Assembly (NCBI RefSeq): GCF_004025585.1
Contig: NZ_QTZO01000003.1
Location: forward strand, 186,001-250,000
Length of the DNA stretch: 64,000 nt
Origin: Pseudodesulfovibrio sp. S3
GTDB lineage: Bacteria > Desulfobacterota > Desulfovibrionia > Desulfovibrionales > Desulfovibrionaceae
Reading direction: 5' to 3'
The first letter of the stretch is position 1, and every line of letters starts with the position of its first letter. A program made the translations under genes and the position numbers. The notes below the pieces were generated by a model. That model had not been told where the DNA came from. It did no database searches and saw only the letters and a list, made by a program, of their open reading frames with translations. Shown in pieces: positions 6,362 through 15,382 of this stretch.

Positions 6362-8863
6362 CTACTTTCCGGCGGGCTTGCGTTTGACCGCCCTTTTCCT
6401 GGCGGACGTTTTCTCTTCCTTAGCATCCTTACCGAACACAGCCAAGCGGTCAGCCAGCAGTTTGAGCTTATCGTCCACCAATCTATTGATGGTATTGGCG
6501 GGATAGGAACCGCTCTTTTTCCTGCTCCCCGCCTTGACCCCGGTGAGAATCTCGATCCCCTCGTCAATGGTCCTGACGGACCATACATGGAACTTCCCGG
6601 CCTTGACCGCCTCGACAACCTCATCGCGCAACATCAAATCCTTGACATTGGGGTGCGGAATCATGACCCCCTGCTTTCCGTTCAGTCCGGCATTCTTGCA
6701 GCACAAATAAAACCCTTCGATCTTCTGGTTCACACCGCCGATGGGCTGCACCTCGCCATACTGATTCACGGAACCGGTCACGGCTATATATTGCCGAATG
6801 GGGACCTCGGACAGACTCGACAACAAGGCATACAGCTCCGTGGACGAAGCAGAATCGCCATCTATGCCGCCATAGGACTGTTCAAAGGCAATGCTGGCTG
6901 CCAGGGACATGGGTTTATCCTGGGCAAAACGACTGCGTAAGAAACCAGAAAGAATGAGCATACCCTTGTTGTGACTGGGACCGGACATGTCGGCCTCACG
7001 CTCGATGTTGATAATGCCATCCTTGCCGATCGAGGTAACTGCGGTGATACGGGTAGGTTTGCCGAACATGTAATCACCCAAGGAATACACAGCCAGGCCA
7101 TTGACCTGGCCCACCGCCTCGCCATCCGTGTCCACGAACAGACTACCCCGGTCGATCATTTCCTGGATGCGCTCTTCCACCTGATTGGCACGATACACCT
7201 TGGCTTCAATGGCCGCCTTGACGTGCTTTCCGGTTACTATGGCAGACTTGGCCAGCCCGGCATAATAATCGGCTTCGCTCAAAAGATCACCCATGGCCGG
7301 AAAGGCGGTGGATATTTTTTCCTGCCTGCCTGCCCAGCGCACGGCCTCTTCCATGACAGTCGCCACGCCGCCCACGTCAAAGGGCTTGAGCTTGTCCCGA
7401 TCAACGACCGTCTTGATGAGCCTTGCAACCTGGTGCACGGAGTCGTCGTTGAGGTCCATGCTCGAAGCATAATCGGCCCGGACCTTGAATATCTTGGAAA
7501 CATCCTCGTCATAATTTTTCAAAATGGCATAGAGATAGGGGCTTCCAAGCACCACGACCTTCACCGCCATGTCAATGGGTTCCGGTTTGAGACCGGTTGA
7601 ACTGATGAAGTAATACGGGTCAAAGGTCTCAATCTCGATCTTTTCCGTCTTGAGGGCCCGCTTGAGGGTCTGCCAGACCCCCGGCTCCATGATCGCATCC
7701 ATAAGGTTGATCACGAGATACCCACCGTTGGCCTTGATGAACGACCCGGCCGTGATCTTGGTGTAATCCGTATGCCAGCCCCCGTTGTGGTTCATAATCC
7801 GCTCGATGCTGCCGAACAGATTGCGATAGGTGGGATAGGACTCCACGATAACCGGCGGCCCCTGAGTCTCGGAATTGTCCACCAGCAAATTGACCTGATA
7901 CGGACGAAAGACAATCTCAGGAGACGGTCCCGGCATCATCATGCCGGGTATGGGTCCCGGCTGGCCCTGGCCGCCGAGGGCCTTGATGCTGTCCAGCTCG
8001 TCAACCATGTTCTCAAGAACAGAATCAAGATATTTCGATACCTTCTCATCTGGGTATGTCTCTCGAACAGGCTTTATGAAATCCTGGGCCAGAGCCAGGA
8101 ACATGAGACGATCCACTTCTTGATGCTTTTCGCCGACTTCTTTTTGGATGTTCTTGAGTTCCTGGACAATATGATCGATTTCTTCCTTGAGCTCCAACCT
8201 CTTGTCGCGAAGCTGCTCATATTCCTCGCGGGGAAACCGCCCCTTTTCCACCAACTCCTCCAGCTCGATCATGCGACGAGGCTCACCATCGACCAGGGGG
8301 ACCACATCCGGGCGCTGGATGGGACCCATCTGCATGCGCACAACCACCAAACCGGTATCCTTCACCTGCTCCTCAATGGCCTTATAAAAATTCATGACCT
8401 TTTTTTCATGCGCTTCAGCTATCTGATTCTTGCGGGCAATGTATTCCTCGCTCTCAAAAAGCTGCGGGGCTTCACGTTTCACGAAATCAAGAAAATCCTG
8501 CATGGCCTTCTTGAAATACGCCCCCTGACCGGGCTCGAACCTGAGCATAATCGGTGCTTCCGGGTGCTTGAAATTATTAACATAACACAAATCACAAGGC
8601 GTCTCCGTCTTGTCGCCCATTTCTGCAAGGAGCTTTTTCACGGTAGACAAACGCCCAATGCCGGGTTCACCTGTGACAAATATATTGTACCCCTTTTTGA
8701 GCATCCCCATGCCGAACCGGAAGGCTTCAACCCCCCTGCCCTGACCGATAATGTCTGTCTGCGCTTCAAGATCGTCAGTGGTCTTGATGGAAAGCTGCTT
8801 CGGTCCCGGTGTCCACTTCAGCTTGTCGAGAGGCACTTCGAATGTACTGTTCTTCTTTACCAT
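6362..8863 (-). CDS. Lon-like AAA+ serine protease (LonB/COG1067 type)
   Basis: An 833-residue ATP-dependent protease. The ATG at 8863 has GGAG seven bases upstream; a longer frame to 8914 would run into hsp20 and lacks a site. The N-terminal AAA+ part carries GEPGIGRLST at residues 65-74, with arginine where the classical Walker A has lysine, as is usual in this family. A long charged helical insertion follows (about 150-290). The C-terminal S16 peptidase domain holds the Ser-Lys dyad: Ser671 in GIDGDSAS and Lys714 in NQKIEGF. The tail is Lys/Arg-rich. It is co-transcribed with hsp20 (19-base gap), pointing to a role in protein quality control. Confidence 0.9.
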   Translation of the reverse strand: MVKKNSTFEVPLDKLKWTPGPKQLSIKTTDDLEAQTDIIGQGRGVEAFRFGMGMLKKGYNIFVTGEPGIGRLSTVKKLLAEMGDKTETPCDLCYVNNFKHPEAPIMLRFEPGQGAYFKKAMQDFLDFVKREAPQLFESEEYIARKNQIAEAHEKKVMNFYKAIEEQVKDTGLVVVRMQMGPIQRPDVVPLVDGEPRRMIELEELVEKGRFPREEYEQLRDKRLELKEEIDHIVQELKNIQKEVGEKHQEVDRLMFLALAQDFIKPVRETYPDEKVSKYLDSVLENMVDELDSIKALGGQGQPGPIPGMMMPGPSPEIVFRPYQVNLLVDNSETQGPPVIVESYPTYRNLFGSIERIMNHNGGWHTDYTKITAGSFIKANGGYLVINLMDAIMEPGVWQTLKRALKTEKIEIETFDPYYFISSTGLKPEPIDMAVKVVVLGSPYLYAILKNYDEDVSKIFKVRADYASSMDLNDDSVHQVARLIKTVVDRDKLKPFDVGGVATVMEEAVRWAGRQEKISTAFPAMGDLLSEADYYAGLAKSAIVTGKHVKAAIEAKVYRANQVEERIQEMIDRGSLFVDTDGEAVGQVNGLAVYSLGDYMFGKPTRITAVTSIGKDGIINIEREADMSGPSHNKGMLILSGFLRSRFAQDKPMSLAASIAFEQSYGGIDGDSASSTELYALLSSLSEVPIRQYIAVTGSVNQYGEVQPIGGVNQKIEGFYLCCKNAGLNGKQGVMIPHPNVKDLMLRDEVVEAVKAGKFHVWSVRTIDEGIEILTGVKAGSRKKSGSYPANTINRLVDDKLKLLADRLAVFGKDAKEEKTSARKRAVKRKPAGK

Positions 8864-8882
8864 CTTCCATCTCCGTATATTG

Positions 8883-9299
8883 CTATTTCTTTGCGATCTC
8901 GATGTTTTGCCCAAGTTGAGTAGTGCTCTTGGGCAGTCTGATCACCAAAATTCCATCTTCAAATTCGGCCAAGACCTCATCTCTTCTGACGACACACGGC
9001 AACCGCAGTTCCCTCCTGAAGGTCCGCAACCGGCTGCGTCCAATCCGTGATCCAACGGACTTGGCAGAAACGGTCAGGCGTGTGTCCGAAACTGAAACAA
9101 GGACATCATCCGGGCTCATGTTGCCCAGTTCCAGCCGCACCACCAGAACATTTCCCTCCTCATAAAGCTCAAGATCCCCCGCCATACGGCAAACCATGAC
9201 CGGCAGATCGAAGTCTGCACACAAATCATCAAAAAGCCGGTCTACTTCACTGCGCATGCGTATGATCTCACCACGACTCCAGCGTTTCAAATTAGCCAT
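8883..9299 (-). CDS. Small heat shock protein, Hsp20 family
   Basis: A 138-residue alpha-crystallin-type chaperone. The domain runs from about residue 38 to the end: DLELYEEGNVLVVRLELGNMSPDDV, then LTVSAKS, then FRRELRLPCVVRRDEVLAEFEDGILVIRLPK, which contains the family's A-x-x-x-n-G-x-L-x-I-x-x-P pattern. The C-terminal IEI matches the I-x-I anchor used in oligomer assembly. The ATG at 9299 has AGGAGG ten bases upstream. It holds unfolding proteins, and its operon partner is a Lon-like protease. No CIRCE element or clear sigma-32 box was seen upstream. Confidence 0.92.
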   Translation of the reverse strand: MANLKRWSRGEIIRMRSEVDRLFDDLCADFDLPVMVCRMAGDLELYEEGNVLVVRLELGNMSPDDVLVSVSDTRLTVSAKSVGSRIGRSRLRTFRRELRLPCVVRRDEVLAEFEDGILVIRLPKSTTQLGQNIEIAKK

Positions 9300-9382
9300 T
9301 GACAATCAGCCTCCTGTCCAAACCCATTGAACAAAACTACCTGTACTGCAAAATATAGATAGACCATATAACACTAAGTAGA

Positions 9383-9423
9383 AAAAAGACAGGGGCTTGA
9401 CGTTTTTCCGTCAAGCCCCTGTC
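9383..9423 (-). terminator. Rho-independent terminator
   Basis: A perfect 15-bp stem, GACAGGGGCTTGACG with its complement, around a six-base loop. On the minus strand it is followed by TTTTTTC and ends the small membrane protein transcript beginning at 9629. Confidence 0.88.
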
Positions 9424-9446
9424 CGTTCGCCAAAAGCCCAAAAGGG

Positions 9447-9629
9447 TTACAATCTGCGAAAGAGATTCGATACGGCCAAGATAACAAAGCCCGTGGAGAC
9501 GAGCCAAAAGGGACGGACGGCATCTTCAAGGGCCGGAACCGACATGACATCGATTTGGATGAAAATGCCCAGAAGGCCGATAATAACGGCTACAATCCAG
9601 GTGAGCAATTGCGGGGCGCTGAGATTCAT
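9447..9629 (-). CDS. Small two-helix membrane protein, unknown
   Basis: A 60-residue protein starting MNLSAPQLLTWIVAVIIGLL. It has two hydrophobic segments (residues about 8-26 and 40-56) separated by a short acidic stretch, and ends NLFRRL. The start at 9629 has CTGGAG nine bases upstream; a start nine codons earlier has no such site. A strong terminator follows, so it is likely a single-gene unit or the last gene after the signalling protein upstream. I do not recognise the family. Confidence 0.65.
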   Translation of the reverse strand: MNLSAPQLLTWIVAVIIGLLGIFIQIDVMSVPALEDAVRPFWLVSTGFVILAVSNLFRRL

Positions 9630-9671
9630 AGGGTAAAGCTCCAGTAGTTGTGGCATAAAATAATCAAGGAT

Positions 9672-11810
9672 CTACTCGGAATCCCTGACGAACTTCTCGG
9701 CCTTATCCTCGGGAAGCGGCCGGGAATAAAGATAGCCCTGACCGTAATCGCATTGCAATGAATAAAGCAAGTCTCTTTGACGCTCGGTCTCGATACCTTC
9801 GGCGACCACCCTGAGGCGGAGGCTGTGCGCCATGTTCACAATAGCTCTGATGATCTCGATATTTTCCGGCGATGATTCCATTCGCTGCACAAAACTCAAG
9901 TCGATCTTGAGTTGATCCGTAGGAAATTTCTGCAAATAACTCATGGAAGAATACCCGGTTCCGAAATCATCAATGGAAAGCAATATTCCAAGATTCTTCA
10001 ACAGTTTTAGTTGGTTAACGGACTTAAGAGCGTCCAACATGACAACAGTTTCGGTAATTTCCAGCTTCAGGCATTCGGGCGGGAGACCGGATTCACGCAA
10101 AATGCTTTCAACATTGCTGGCCAGTGAGGACTCGTCGAACTGTTTTGCCGAAATGTTCACGGCCATGGTCAACTCTCGTGCAATGGGATATTTGTTGCGC
10201 CAGCGATTCATGACAACGCAAGCCTTTTCCAAAATCTGAGAGCCGAGTTTGACAATCAAGCCGGTCTCTTCGGCAACCGGGATAAATTCCCCAGGGCTGA
10301 CCATTCCCCTTTCAGGATGACGCCACCGGGCCAATGTCTCGAATCCATAGAGGCTGCCGTCGGCTAGGTTCACGATGGGCTGGTAATACGCCTCAAACTC
10401 CCTGGCCTCCAACCCGCGCTTGAGGTCATTTTCCACTGCCAATATATTGATGATCCCCTCGCGCATACTCTTGGTATAAGGCACGATGCGATTTTTCCCG
10501 CTTGCCTTGGCCTTCTTCATTGCCACCTGGGCGTTGTGAACGATCTCCTCTGACTCGATATTGCTGTCGGAAGCAATCTCATAGCCGATACAGGCGGAGA
10601 TAGTGAAAATGATCCCATCCACGACAACAGATTCCTTGAATGATTCATGAATCTTCTTAACAAGAGCGCGAATTTCGGTTTTTCTCGAAATTTCTTCAAT
10701 AAGGATACCGAACTCATCCCCGCCAAACCGGGCCACAGTATCAATTGAACGGACTATCTGCTGCAACTTGACACCGATATGAACCATCAATTTGTCGCCG
10801 ACCGTATGCCCGTAGTTGTCATTGACGGCCTGGAAACGGTCGAGATTAATAAAGAGCACCGCAAACAACTCTCCGGACAGGGAAGAACGGCCCGCTGCCC
10901 GGCTCAACCGATCCAGAAACAGAACCCTGTTGGGCAACCCCGTAAGAGTGTCGTGCAACGCACTGTGTTTGAGCAGTCCTTCCATTCGCTTGCGACTGGT
11001 AATGTCACGCATGCTGAATCGAATACCCAAGGGTTTGCCATCATCAGCATATATTGAATGTTTGACCAGGCTCAGCCATTTCACCTTGGCATTGACGTCG
11101 TTGATCCTGAAATCCAAGCTCTCATCGTCGCCGACAGTGTCGTCCGTCATGAAAAGCATCCACCGAGACAGATCGTCACGATGGACTATGCGCTGCATCA
11201 ACTCGGAATCATCAAAAAAACTTGCACGGTCATACCCGCTGATACGTTCACATGCAGGTGATATGTAGAGAAGTTTTCCGTCAGGATCTATCCAGCTTTC
11301 CCAGTCATAATTATAGTCTGCCACCATACGGTATCGCTGTTCCGACTCGAGAAGAGCGGCCTTGGATTCCTCAAGTTCTTTTACGGTGACCTCAAGACGT
11401 TTGGTTGTTTCAACAAGAGACCGCTTATGACGATGCAGCTCCGCAAAGATGTTGGCCTTGCCACGCAGGACTTCAGGCTCAACCGGCTTGAACAGATAGT
11501 CCACCGCACCGAGTTCATAACCGCGGAACACATGCTTCTGTTCCTTGCTGATGGCAGTGATGAAAATAATCGGTATATCTCTGCTGGTTTCGGACTGTCT
11601 CAATCGCTCCGCCAACTCAAAACCGTCCATACCCGGCATCATGACGTCAAGAAGAGCAAAGGCGAAGTCATGATCCGGCAAATACTTCAACGCCTCGAAA
11701 CCGGACGAAGCAGACACCAGATTGATGTCTTGGTCCTTGAGTATACCCTCGATCAATCTAATATTGATCCGCTCGTCATCAACGACGAGAACATCAACTA
11801 TTTCAATCAT
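9672..11810 (-). CDS. Response regulator with PAS, GGDEF and EAL domains
   Basis: A 712-residue cytoplasmic cyclic-di-GMP signalling protein. Domains in order: a receiver domain (residues 5-125; LVVDDER, phospho-acceptor Asp in LLDVMMPGMDGFE, Lys in FKPVEP); a coiled coil (about 130-160); a PAS domain (160-280, ending in a PAC-like RDITSRKR); a GGDEF domain with intact RFGGDEF (about 365); and an EAL domain in which the signature reads ETLARW, with DDFGTGYSS and VAEGIE conserved. Both cyclase and phosphodiesterase sites look usable, so the net activity cannot be told from sequence. AAGGG lies just upstream of the start. No histidine kinase is adjacent. Confidence 0.93.
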   Translation of the reverse strand: MIEIVDVLVVDDERINIRLIEGILKDQDINLVSASSGFEALKYLPDHDFAFALLDVMMPGMDGFELAERLRQSETSRDIPIIFITAISKEQKHVFRGYELGAVDYLFKPVEPEVLRGKANIFAELHRHKRSLVETTKRLEVTVKELEESKAALLESEQRYRMVADYNYDWESWIDPDGKLLYISPACERISGYDRASFFDDSELMQRIVHRDDLSRWMLFMTDDTVGDDESLDFRINDVNAKVKWLSLVKHSIYADDGKPLGIRFSMRDITSRKRMEGLLKHSALHDTLTGLPNRVLFLDRLSRAAGRSSLSGELFAVLFINLDRFQAVNDNYGHTVGDKLMVHIGVKLQQIVRSIDTVARFGGDEFGILIEEISRKTEIRALVKKIHESFKESVVVDGIIFTISACIGYEIASDSNIESEEIVHNAQVAMKKAKASGKNRIVPYTKSMREGIINILAVENDLKRGLEAREFEAYYQPIVNLADGSLYGFETLARWRHPERGMVSPGEFIPVAEETGLIVKLGSQILEKACVVMNRWRNKYPIARELTMAVNISAKQFDESSLASNVESILRESGLPPECLKLEITETVVMLDALKSVNQLKLLKNLGILLSIDDFGTGYSSMSYLQKFPTDQLKIDLSFVQRMESSPENIEIIRAIVNMAHSLRLRVVAEGIETERQRDLLYSLQCDYGQGYLYSRPLPEDKAEKFVRDSE

Positions 11811-11963
11811 TTCATTCCCTTATTGTCCGCTCGTCAGCATTTTTCGTCTATAGTTGATGGCATACCATATCTGACAATTTCAGAGAACTGCGTTATAATT
11901 TCCGTTTATTTGCAGGATATTAGTTTGGAAAAAACAACTCATCAGGGTACAAGGAACTGCTGT

Positions 11964-11992
11964 TTGACAACCGTGTTAAAATCTCAATATAG
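11964..11992 (+). promoter_or_regulatory. Putative sigma-70 promoter of the DUF493 gene
   Basis: TTGACA (11964-11969), 17 bases, ATATAG (11987-11992). A near-ideal -35 with a passable -10, about 35 bases upstream of the start codon at 12027. Confidence 0.6.
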
Positions 11993-12026
11993 CCCCCTCC
12001 TAAGCACATGACACAGGAGTAATATA

Positions 12027-12287
12027 ATGACTGACAAAATAAAACAATTCAAGAATGTTCTGGATCAACATCACCAATGGCCCTGCCCTTATGTATATAA
12101 ATTTATCGTCCCAACTGAAAACATGGATCAATTGAGGGCGCTTTTCCCCGACGAAAAAATCGATACCCGCAAATCAAGGACAGGCAAATATACAAGCGTA
12201 AGCCTCGAATCCACCATGTGTTCTTCCGATGAAGTAATGGCTGTTTATGAAAAAGCATCGCAGGTTCCTGGCCTTATGTCCCTTTAG
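12027..12287 (+). CDS. DUF493 (YbeD-like) protein
   Basis: An 86-residue protein matching the YbeD/DUF493 family in length and pattern: a WPCPYVYKFIVP strand near residues 18-29, the ALFPDEKI turn, and TGKYTSVSLES. These small proteins have an ACT-like ferredoxin fold and are thought to be regulatory; the molecular role is not established. AGGAG lies seven bases before the start. It has its own promoter and is followed by the nifU promoter. Confidence 0.8.
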   Translation: MTDKIKQFKNVLDQHHQWPCPYVYKFIVPTENMDQLRALFPDEKIDTRKSRTGKYTSVSLESTMCSSDEVMAVYEKASQVPGLMSL

Positions 12288-12301
12288 TTGGGCTGCAAAC
12301 C

Positions 12302-12330
12302 TTTACACACTTCCAAGGCGGACTTATAAT
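12302..12330 (+). promoter_or_regulatory. Sigma-70 promoter of the nifU-nifS-cysK-cysE operon
   Basis: TTTACA (12302-12307), 17 bases, then a perfect TATAAT (12325-12330). Transcription would start about 12337, giving a leader of roughly 60 bases before nifU. Confidence 0.75.
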
Positions 12331-12336
12331 TTTTAA

Positions 12337-12351
12337 TGTGATCAAATCACA
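12337..12351. promoter_or_regulatory. CRP/FNR-like palindrome at the nifU transcription start
   Basis: TGTGATCAAATCACA is a perfect palindrome with TGTGA/TCACA half-sites, as used by Crp/Fnr family regulators, though the half-site spacing is one base shorter than the E. coli CRP site. It covers the predicted start site, so a bound protein would most likely repress. The regulator is unknown; a Crp/Fnr gene is at 36426. Confidence 0.5.
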
Positions 12352-12395
12352 CTTGTGACGACTGTTCATATATAATTATTCATTTTGGAGATAAC

Positions 12396-13250
12396 ATGTG
12401 GGAATATACCGATAAAGTTAAAGATCATTTTCTGAATCCCCGTAACGTTGGCACCATCGAAGACGCCGATGGCGTGGGCGAGGTGGGTTCACTGGCCTGC
12501 GGAGATGCCCTGACATTATATATCAAAGTGGATGGCAAAGGCATTATCACCGATGCCAAATTCCAGACTTTCGGCTGCGCAAGCGCCATTGCCTCAAGCT
12601 CTGCCTTGACGGAGTTGCTGATCGGCAAGCCCCTTGAAGAGGCTGAGAAGCTGACCAACAAGGACATTGCCGAATATCTCGGTGGTCTGCCCCGCGAAAA
12701 AATGCACTGTTCCGTCATGGGCCAGGAAGCCCTTGAGCAAGCCATAAAAAACATGCGTGGTGAAGCCCCGTCCAAGGCGGAACATTCCCACGAGGGTGAA
12801 CTCATCTGCGAATGCTTCGGCATTTTTGACGAAGAAATCCTGCGTGCCATCAAGGAAAACGACCTCCAGACCGTGGAGGACGTAACCCATTTCACCAAGG
12901 CTGGCGGTGGTTGCGGCAAGTGCATCGATGACCTGGAAAGACTCCTGGCAGAGGCCCACGGCGGGACCGTCTGCAAGACTCCTTCGGCCCGGCCCGCCTT
13001 CCCGGCAGAAGGCATGACCAACATCCAGCGTATGCATCTCATCGAATCCGTCATCGATACCGACATCCGCCCCAAACTTCAGGCTGACGGCGGCAATATC
13101 CAGTTGGTGGACATCGACCGGAACTCGGTTCTCGTCAAATTCATGGGCATGTGCTCGGGCTGCCCGTCCAGCCAGGCTACCTTGCAAAACCTGGTGGAAG
13201 CTACGCTCAAGGAAAAGGTCGACCCAGAACTGCAGGTCCGGGAGGGCTAA
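12396..13250 (+). CDS. nifU: Fe-S cluster scaffold NifU, three-domain type
   Basis: A 284-residue scaffold on which [2Fe-2S] and [4Fe-4S] clusters are built and passed to apoproteins. The IscU-like domain (1-125) has the three ligands Cys35, Cys61 and Cys105; a BFD-type [2Fe-2S] domain has Cys138, Cys140, Cys173 and Cys176; the Nfu-like C-terminal domain has the MCSGC pair Cys253/Cys256. All ligands are intact. NifS starts two bases after the stop. In non-diazotrophic anaerobes this pair commonly serves general Fe-S assembly; no nitrogenase gene is in the window, so that role is likely here. Confidence 0.95.
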   Translation: MWEYTDKVKDHFLNPRNVGTIEDADGVGEVGSLACGDALTLYIKVDGKGIITDAKFQTFGCASAIASSSALTELLIGKPLEEAEKLTNKDIAEYLGGLPREKMHCSVMGQEALEQAIKNMRGEAPSKAEHSHEGELICECFGIFDEEILRAIKENDLQTVEDVTHFTKAGGGCGKCIDDLERLLAEAHGGTVCKTPSARPAFPAEGMTNIQRMHLIESVIDTDIRPKLQADGGNIQLVDIDRNSVLVKFMGMCSGCPSSQATLQNLVEATLKEKVDPELQVREG

Positions 13251-13252
13251 CC

Positions 13253-14449
13253 ATGAAAACCATTTACCTGGACAATAACGCCACCACACAGGTGGACCCG
13301 GTCGTCTTTGAGACCATGCAACCATTTTTCACGGAGTTGTACGGCAACCCCTCCTCCATGCACCGCTTCGGCGGGCAGGTGGGCGCCAAACTGAAAGAGG
13401 CCCGTGCATCCGTTGCCGCCATTCTGGGCTGTGAACCAAGTGAAATCATCTTTACCTCCTGCGGCTCGGAATCGGACAATACGGCCATCAGATCCGCCCT
13501 GAACGCACAGCCGGACAAGAGGCACATCATCACCTCCGCCGTGGAGCACCCGGCCGTCTTGAGCTTTTGCAAATTCCTCGAAAAGAAAGAAGGATACGAC
13601 GTCACGTATCTCGGCACCGACGAGTACGGTCGGCTCAATCTCGAAGAATACGAGGCAGCCTTCAGGCCTGACACTGCCATTGTCTCGATCATGTGGGCCA
13701 ACAATGAGACCGGAAACATCTATCCCATTGGAAAAATGGCCCAAACAGCCAAACAAAACGGCGTATTTTTCCACACCGACGCGGTCCAGGCAGTGGGCAA
13801 GGTTCCCATTGACCTGAAAAGCGTTCCGGTTGACATGCTCTCCTTGTCCGGTCACAAACTGCACGCTCCCAAAGGCGTAGGCGCGTTGTTCGTCCGAAAG
13901 AAACTTCCTTTCCGCCCCCTGCTCATCGGCGGGCACCAGGAAGGAAGCCGCCGTGCGGGTACGGAAAACACCACGGGCATCATCGCCCTGGGCAAGGCGT
14001 GCGAACTGGCTCTGGCGCACATGGACGAGGAAAACACCGAGGTCCGCAGGCTGCGAGACAAATTGGAAACCGGACTGCTCAACGCCATTCCGGACAGCAT
14101 CCTGAACGGCGACAGGGACAACCGGCTCCCCAACACGTCCAACATTTCCTTCGGCTATGTGGAAGGAGAAGCCATCCTCCTGATGATGGACCAGTTGGGC
14201 ATCGCGGCCAGTTCAGGCTCCGCCTGTACCTCCGGCAGTCTGGAACCGTCGCACGTCCTGCGTGCCATGGGCGTTCCCTTCACCTTTGCTCACGGCTCCA
14301 TCCGTTTCAGCCTGAGCAGATTCAATACCGAAGAGGAAGTGGATTTCGTCATTGAAACCCTGCCGGCCATCATCAAGAATCTGCGTAAACTCTCGCCCTT
14401 TTCGGCAGAAAAAAGCGCCCCGGCCTGCACCAAGAGCTTTTCGGAGTAA
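13253..14449 (+). CDS. nifS: Cysteine desulfurase NifS
   Basis: A 398-residue pyridoxal-phosphate enzyme that takes sulfur from cysteine as a persulfide for NifU. Lys202 in [11 protein letters not shown] holds the cofactor, and Cys325 in [17 protein letters not shown] is the catalytic cysteine on the mobile loop. The ATG at 13253 has GGAGG seven bases upstream and gives the standard N-terminus [12 protein letters not shown]; a longer frame starting inside nifU is a run-on. The last 20 residues are a non-conserved extension containing another cysteine. Confidence 0.95.
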   Translation: MKTIYLDNNATTQVDPVVFETMQPFFTELYGNPSSMHRFGGQVGAKLKEARASVAAILGCEPSEIIFTSCGSESDNTAIRSALNAQPDKRHIITSAVEHPAVLSFCKFLEKKEGYDVTYLGTDEYGRLNLEEYEAAFRPDTAIVSIMWANNETGNIYPIGKMAQTAKQNGVFFHTDAVQAVGKVPIDLKSVPVDMLSLSGHKLHAPKGVGALFVRKKLPFRPLLIGGHQEGSRRAGTENTTGIIALGKACELALAHMDEENTEVRRLRDKLETGLLNAIPDSILNGDRDNRLPNTSNISFGYVEGEAILLMMDQLGIAASSGSACTSGSLEPSHVLRAMGVPFTFAHGSIRFSLSRFNTEEEVDFVIETLPAIIKNLRKLSPFSAEKSAPACTKSFSE

Positions 14450-14451
14450 CC

Positions 14452-15372
14452 ATGAGAATAGCTAATGACATGACGGAGCTCATCGGGAAAACACCGATGG
14501 TTCGTCTGAACAAGCTCTCCCAGGGGCTTGAAGCCACTGTGGTGGCCAAACTGGAGTTCAACAACCCCTGTGCCTCGGTCAAGGATCGTATCGCCAGGAG
14601 CATGATCGAAACGGCCCTGAAAAACGGCACCATCACCCCGGACACGGTCTTGGTGGAACCGACCAGCGGCAACACCGGGGTCGGACTGGCCTTTGTCTGT
14701 GCGGTCAAGGGACTGCGTCTCATCCTGACCATGCCCGAAAGCATGAGCATGGAGCGACGCAAGCTGCTCAAGGGCTTTGGTGCCAACCTGGTTCTTACCC
14801 CTGCCGCTGAAGGCATGAAGGGGGCCATCGCCAGAGCCGAACAGATTGTTCGTGAAACGGAGAACGCGTTCATGCCCATGCAGTTTGCCAACCCGGCCAA
14901 CCCAGACGCACACCGCAAGACCACGGCCCTTGAAATTTGGGACGACACGGACGGCGAAGTGGATATCTTTGTGGCAGGTGTTGGTACCGGCGGCACCGTC
15001 ACCGGCGTAGGTGAAGTACTCAAGGACAGGAAACCCGGACTCCGGGTGGTGGCGGTGGAACCCAAAGACTCACCAGTCCTGTCCGGCGGAAAACCGGGAC
15101 CGCACATGATCCAGGGCATCGGGGCAGGCTTTGTGCCCGACGCTCTGAACGTCGATATCTTAGATGAAATCATTCAAATCGACAATGAAACCGCCCTGGA
15201 AACCGCCAAGCAGATGATCCGGCAGGAAGGAATTCTATGCGGCATTTCCTCCGGTGCCAACTGCGCCGCAGCCATGGAACTGGCAAAACGCAAGGAAAAC
15301 GCGGGCAAGGTGATCGTCTTCATCGTCTGCGACACCGGTGAACGCTATCTCAGCACCCCGCTCTTCGATTGA
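14452..15372 (+). CDS. cysK: Cysteine synthase (O-acetylserine sulfhydrylase)
   Basis: A 306-residue fold-type II pyridoxal-phosphate enzyme that makes cysteine from O-acetylserine and sulfide. Lys44 in [11 protein letters not shown] binds the cofactor; TSGNTG (about 71-76) binds the substrate carboxylate; GVGTGGT (about 175-181) binds the phosphate. It starts two bases after nifS, so desulfurase and cysteine supply are produced together. The IleS-like C-terminal tail of CysE docks in this family's active site; the partner cysE is the next gene. Confidence 0.95.
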   Translation: MRIANDMTELIGKTPMVRLNKLSQGLEATVVAKLEFNNPCASVKDRIARSMIETALKNGTITPDTVLVEPTSGNTGVGLAFVCAVKGLRLILTMPESMSMERRKLLKGFGANLVLTPAAEGMKGAIARAEQIVRETENAFMPMQFANPANPDAHRKTTALEIWDDTDGEVDIFVAGVGTGGTVTGVGEVLKDRKPGLRVVAVEPKDSPVLSGGKPGPHMIQGIGAGFVPDALNVDILDEIIQIDNETALETAKQMIRQEGILCGISSGANCAAAMELAKRKENAGKVIVFIVCDTGERYLSTPLFD

Positions 15373-15382
15373 GGTACCCGGC

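Noticed and set aside
7772-8923. A 383-residue plus-strand frame opposite the Lon-like gene
   Set aside because: Shadow of a well-supported protease gene, with no motif or ribosome binding site.
13151-13252. N-terminal extension of NifS into nifU
   Set aside because: The ATG at 13253 has a good ribosome binding site and gives the conserved start of the family; the extension lies wholly within nifU coding sequence.
12396-14449. Evidence for nitrogen fixation from nifU and nifS
   Set aside because: No nifHDK or other nitrogenase gene is in the window, and nifUS serve general Fe-S assembly in many non-diazotrophic anaerobes.
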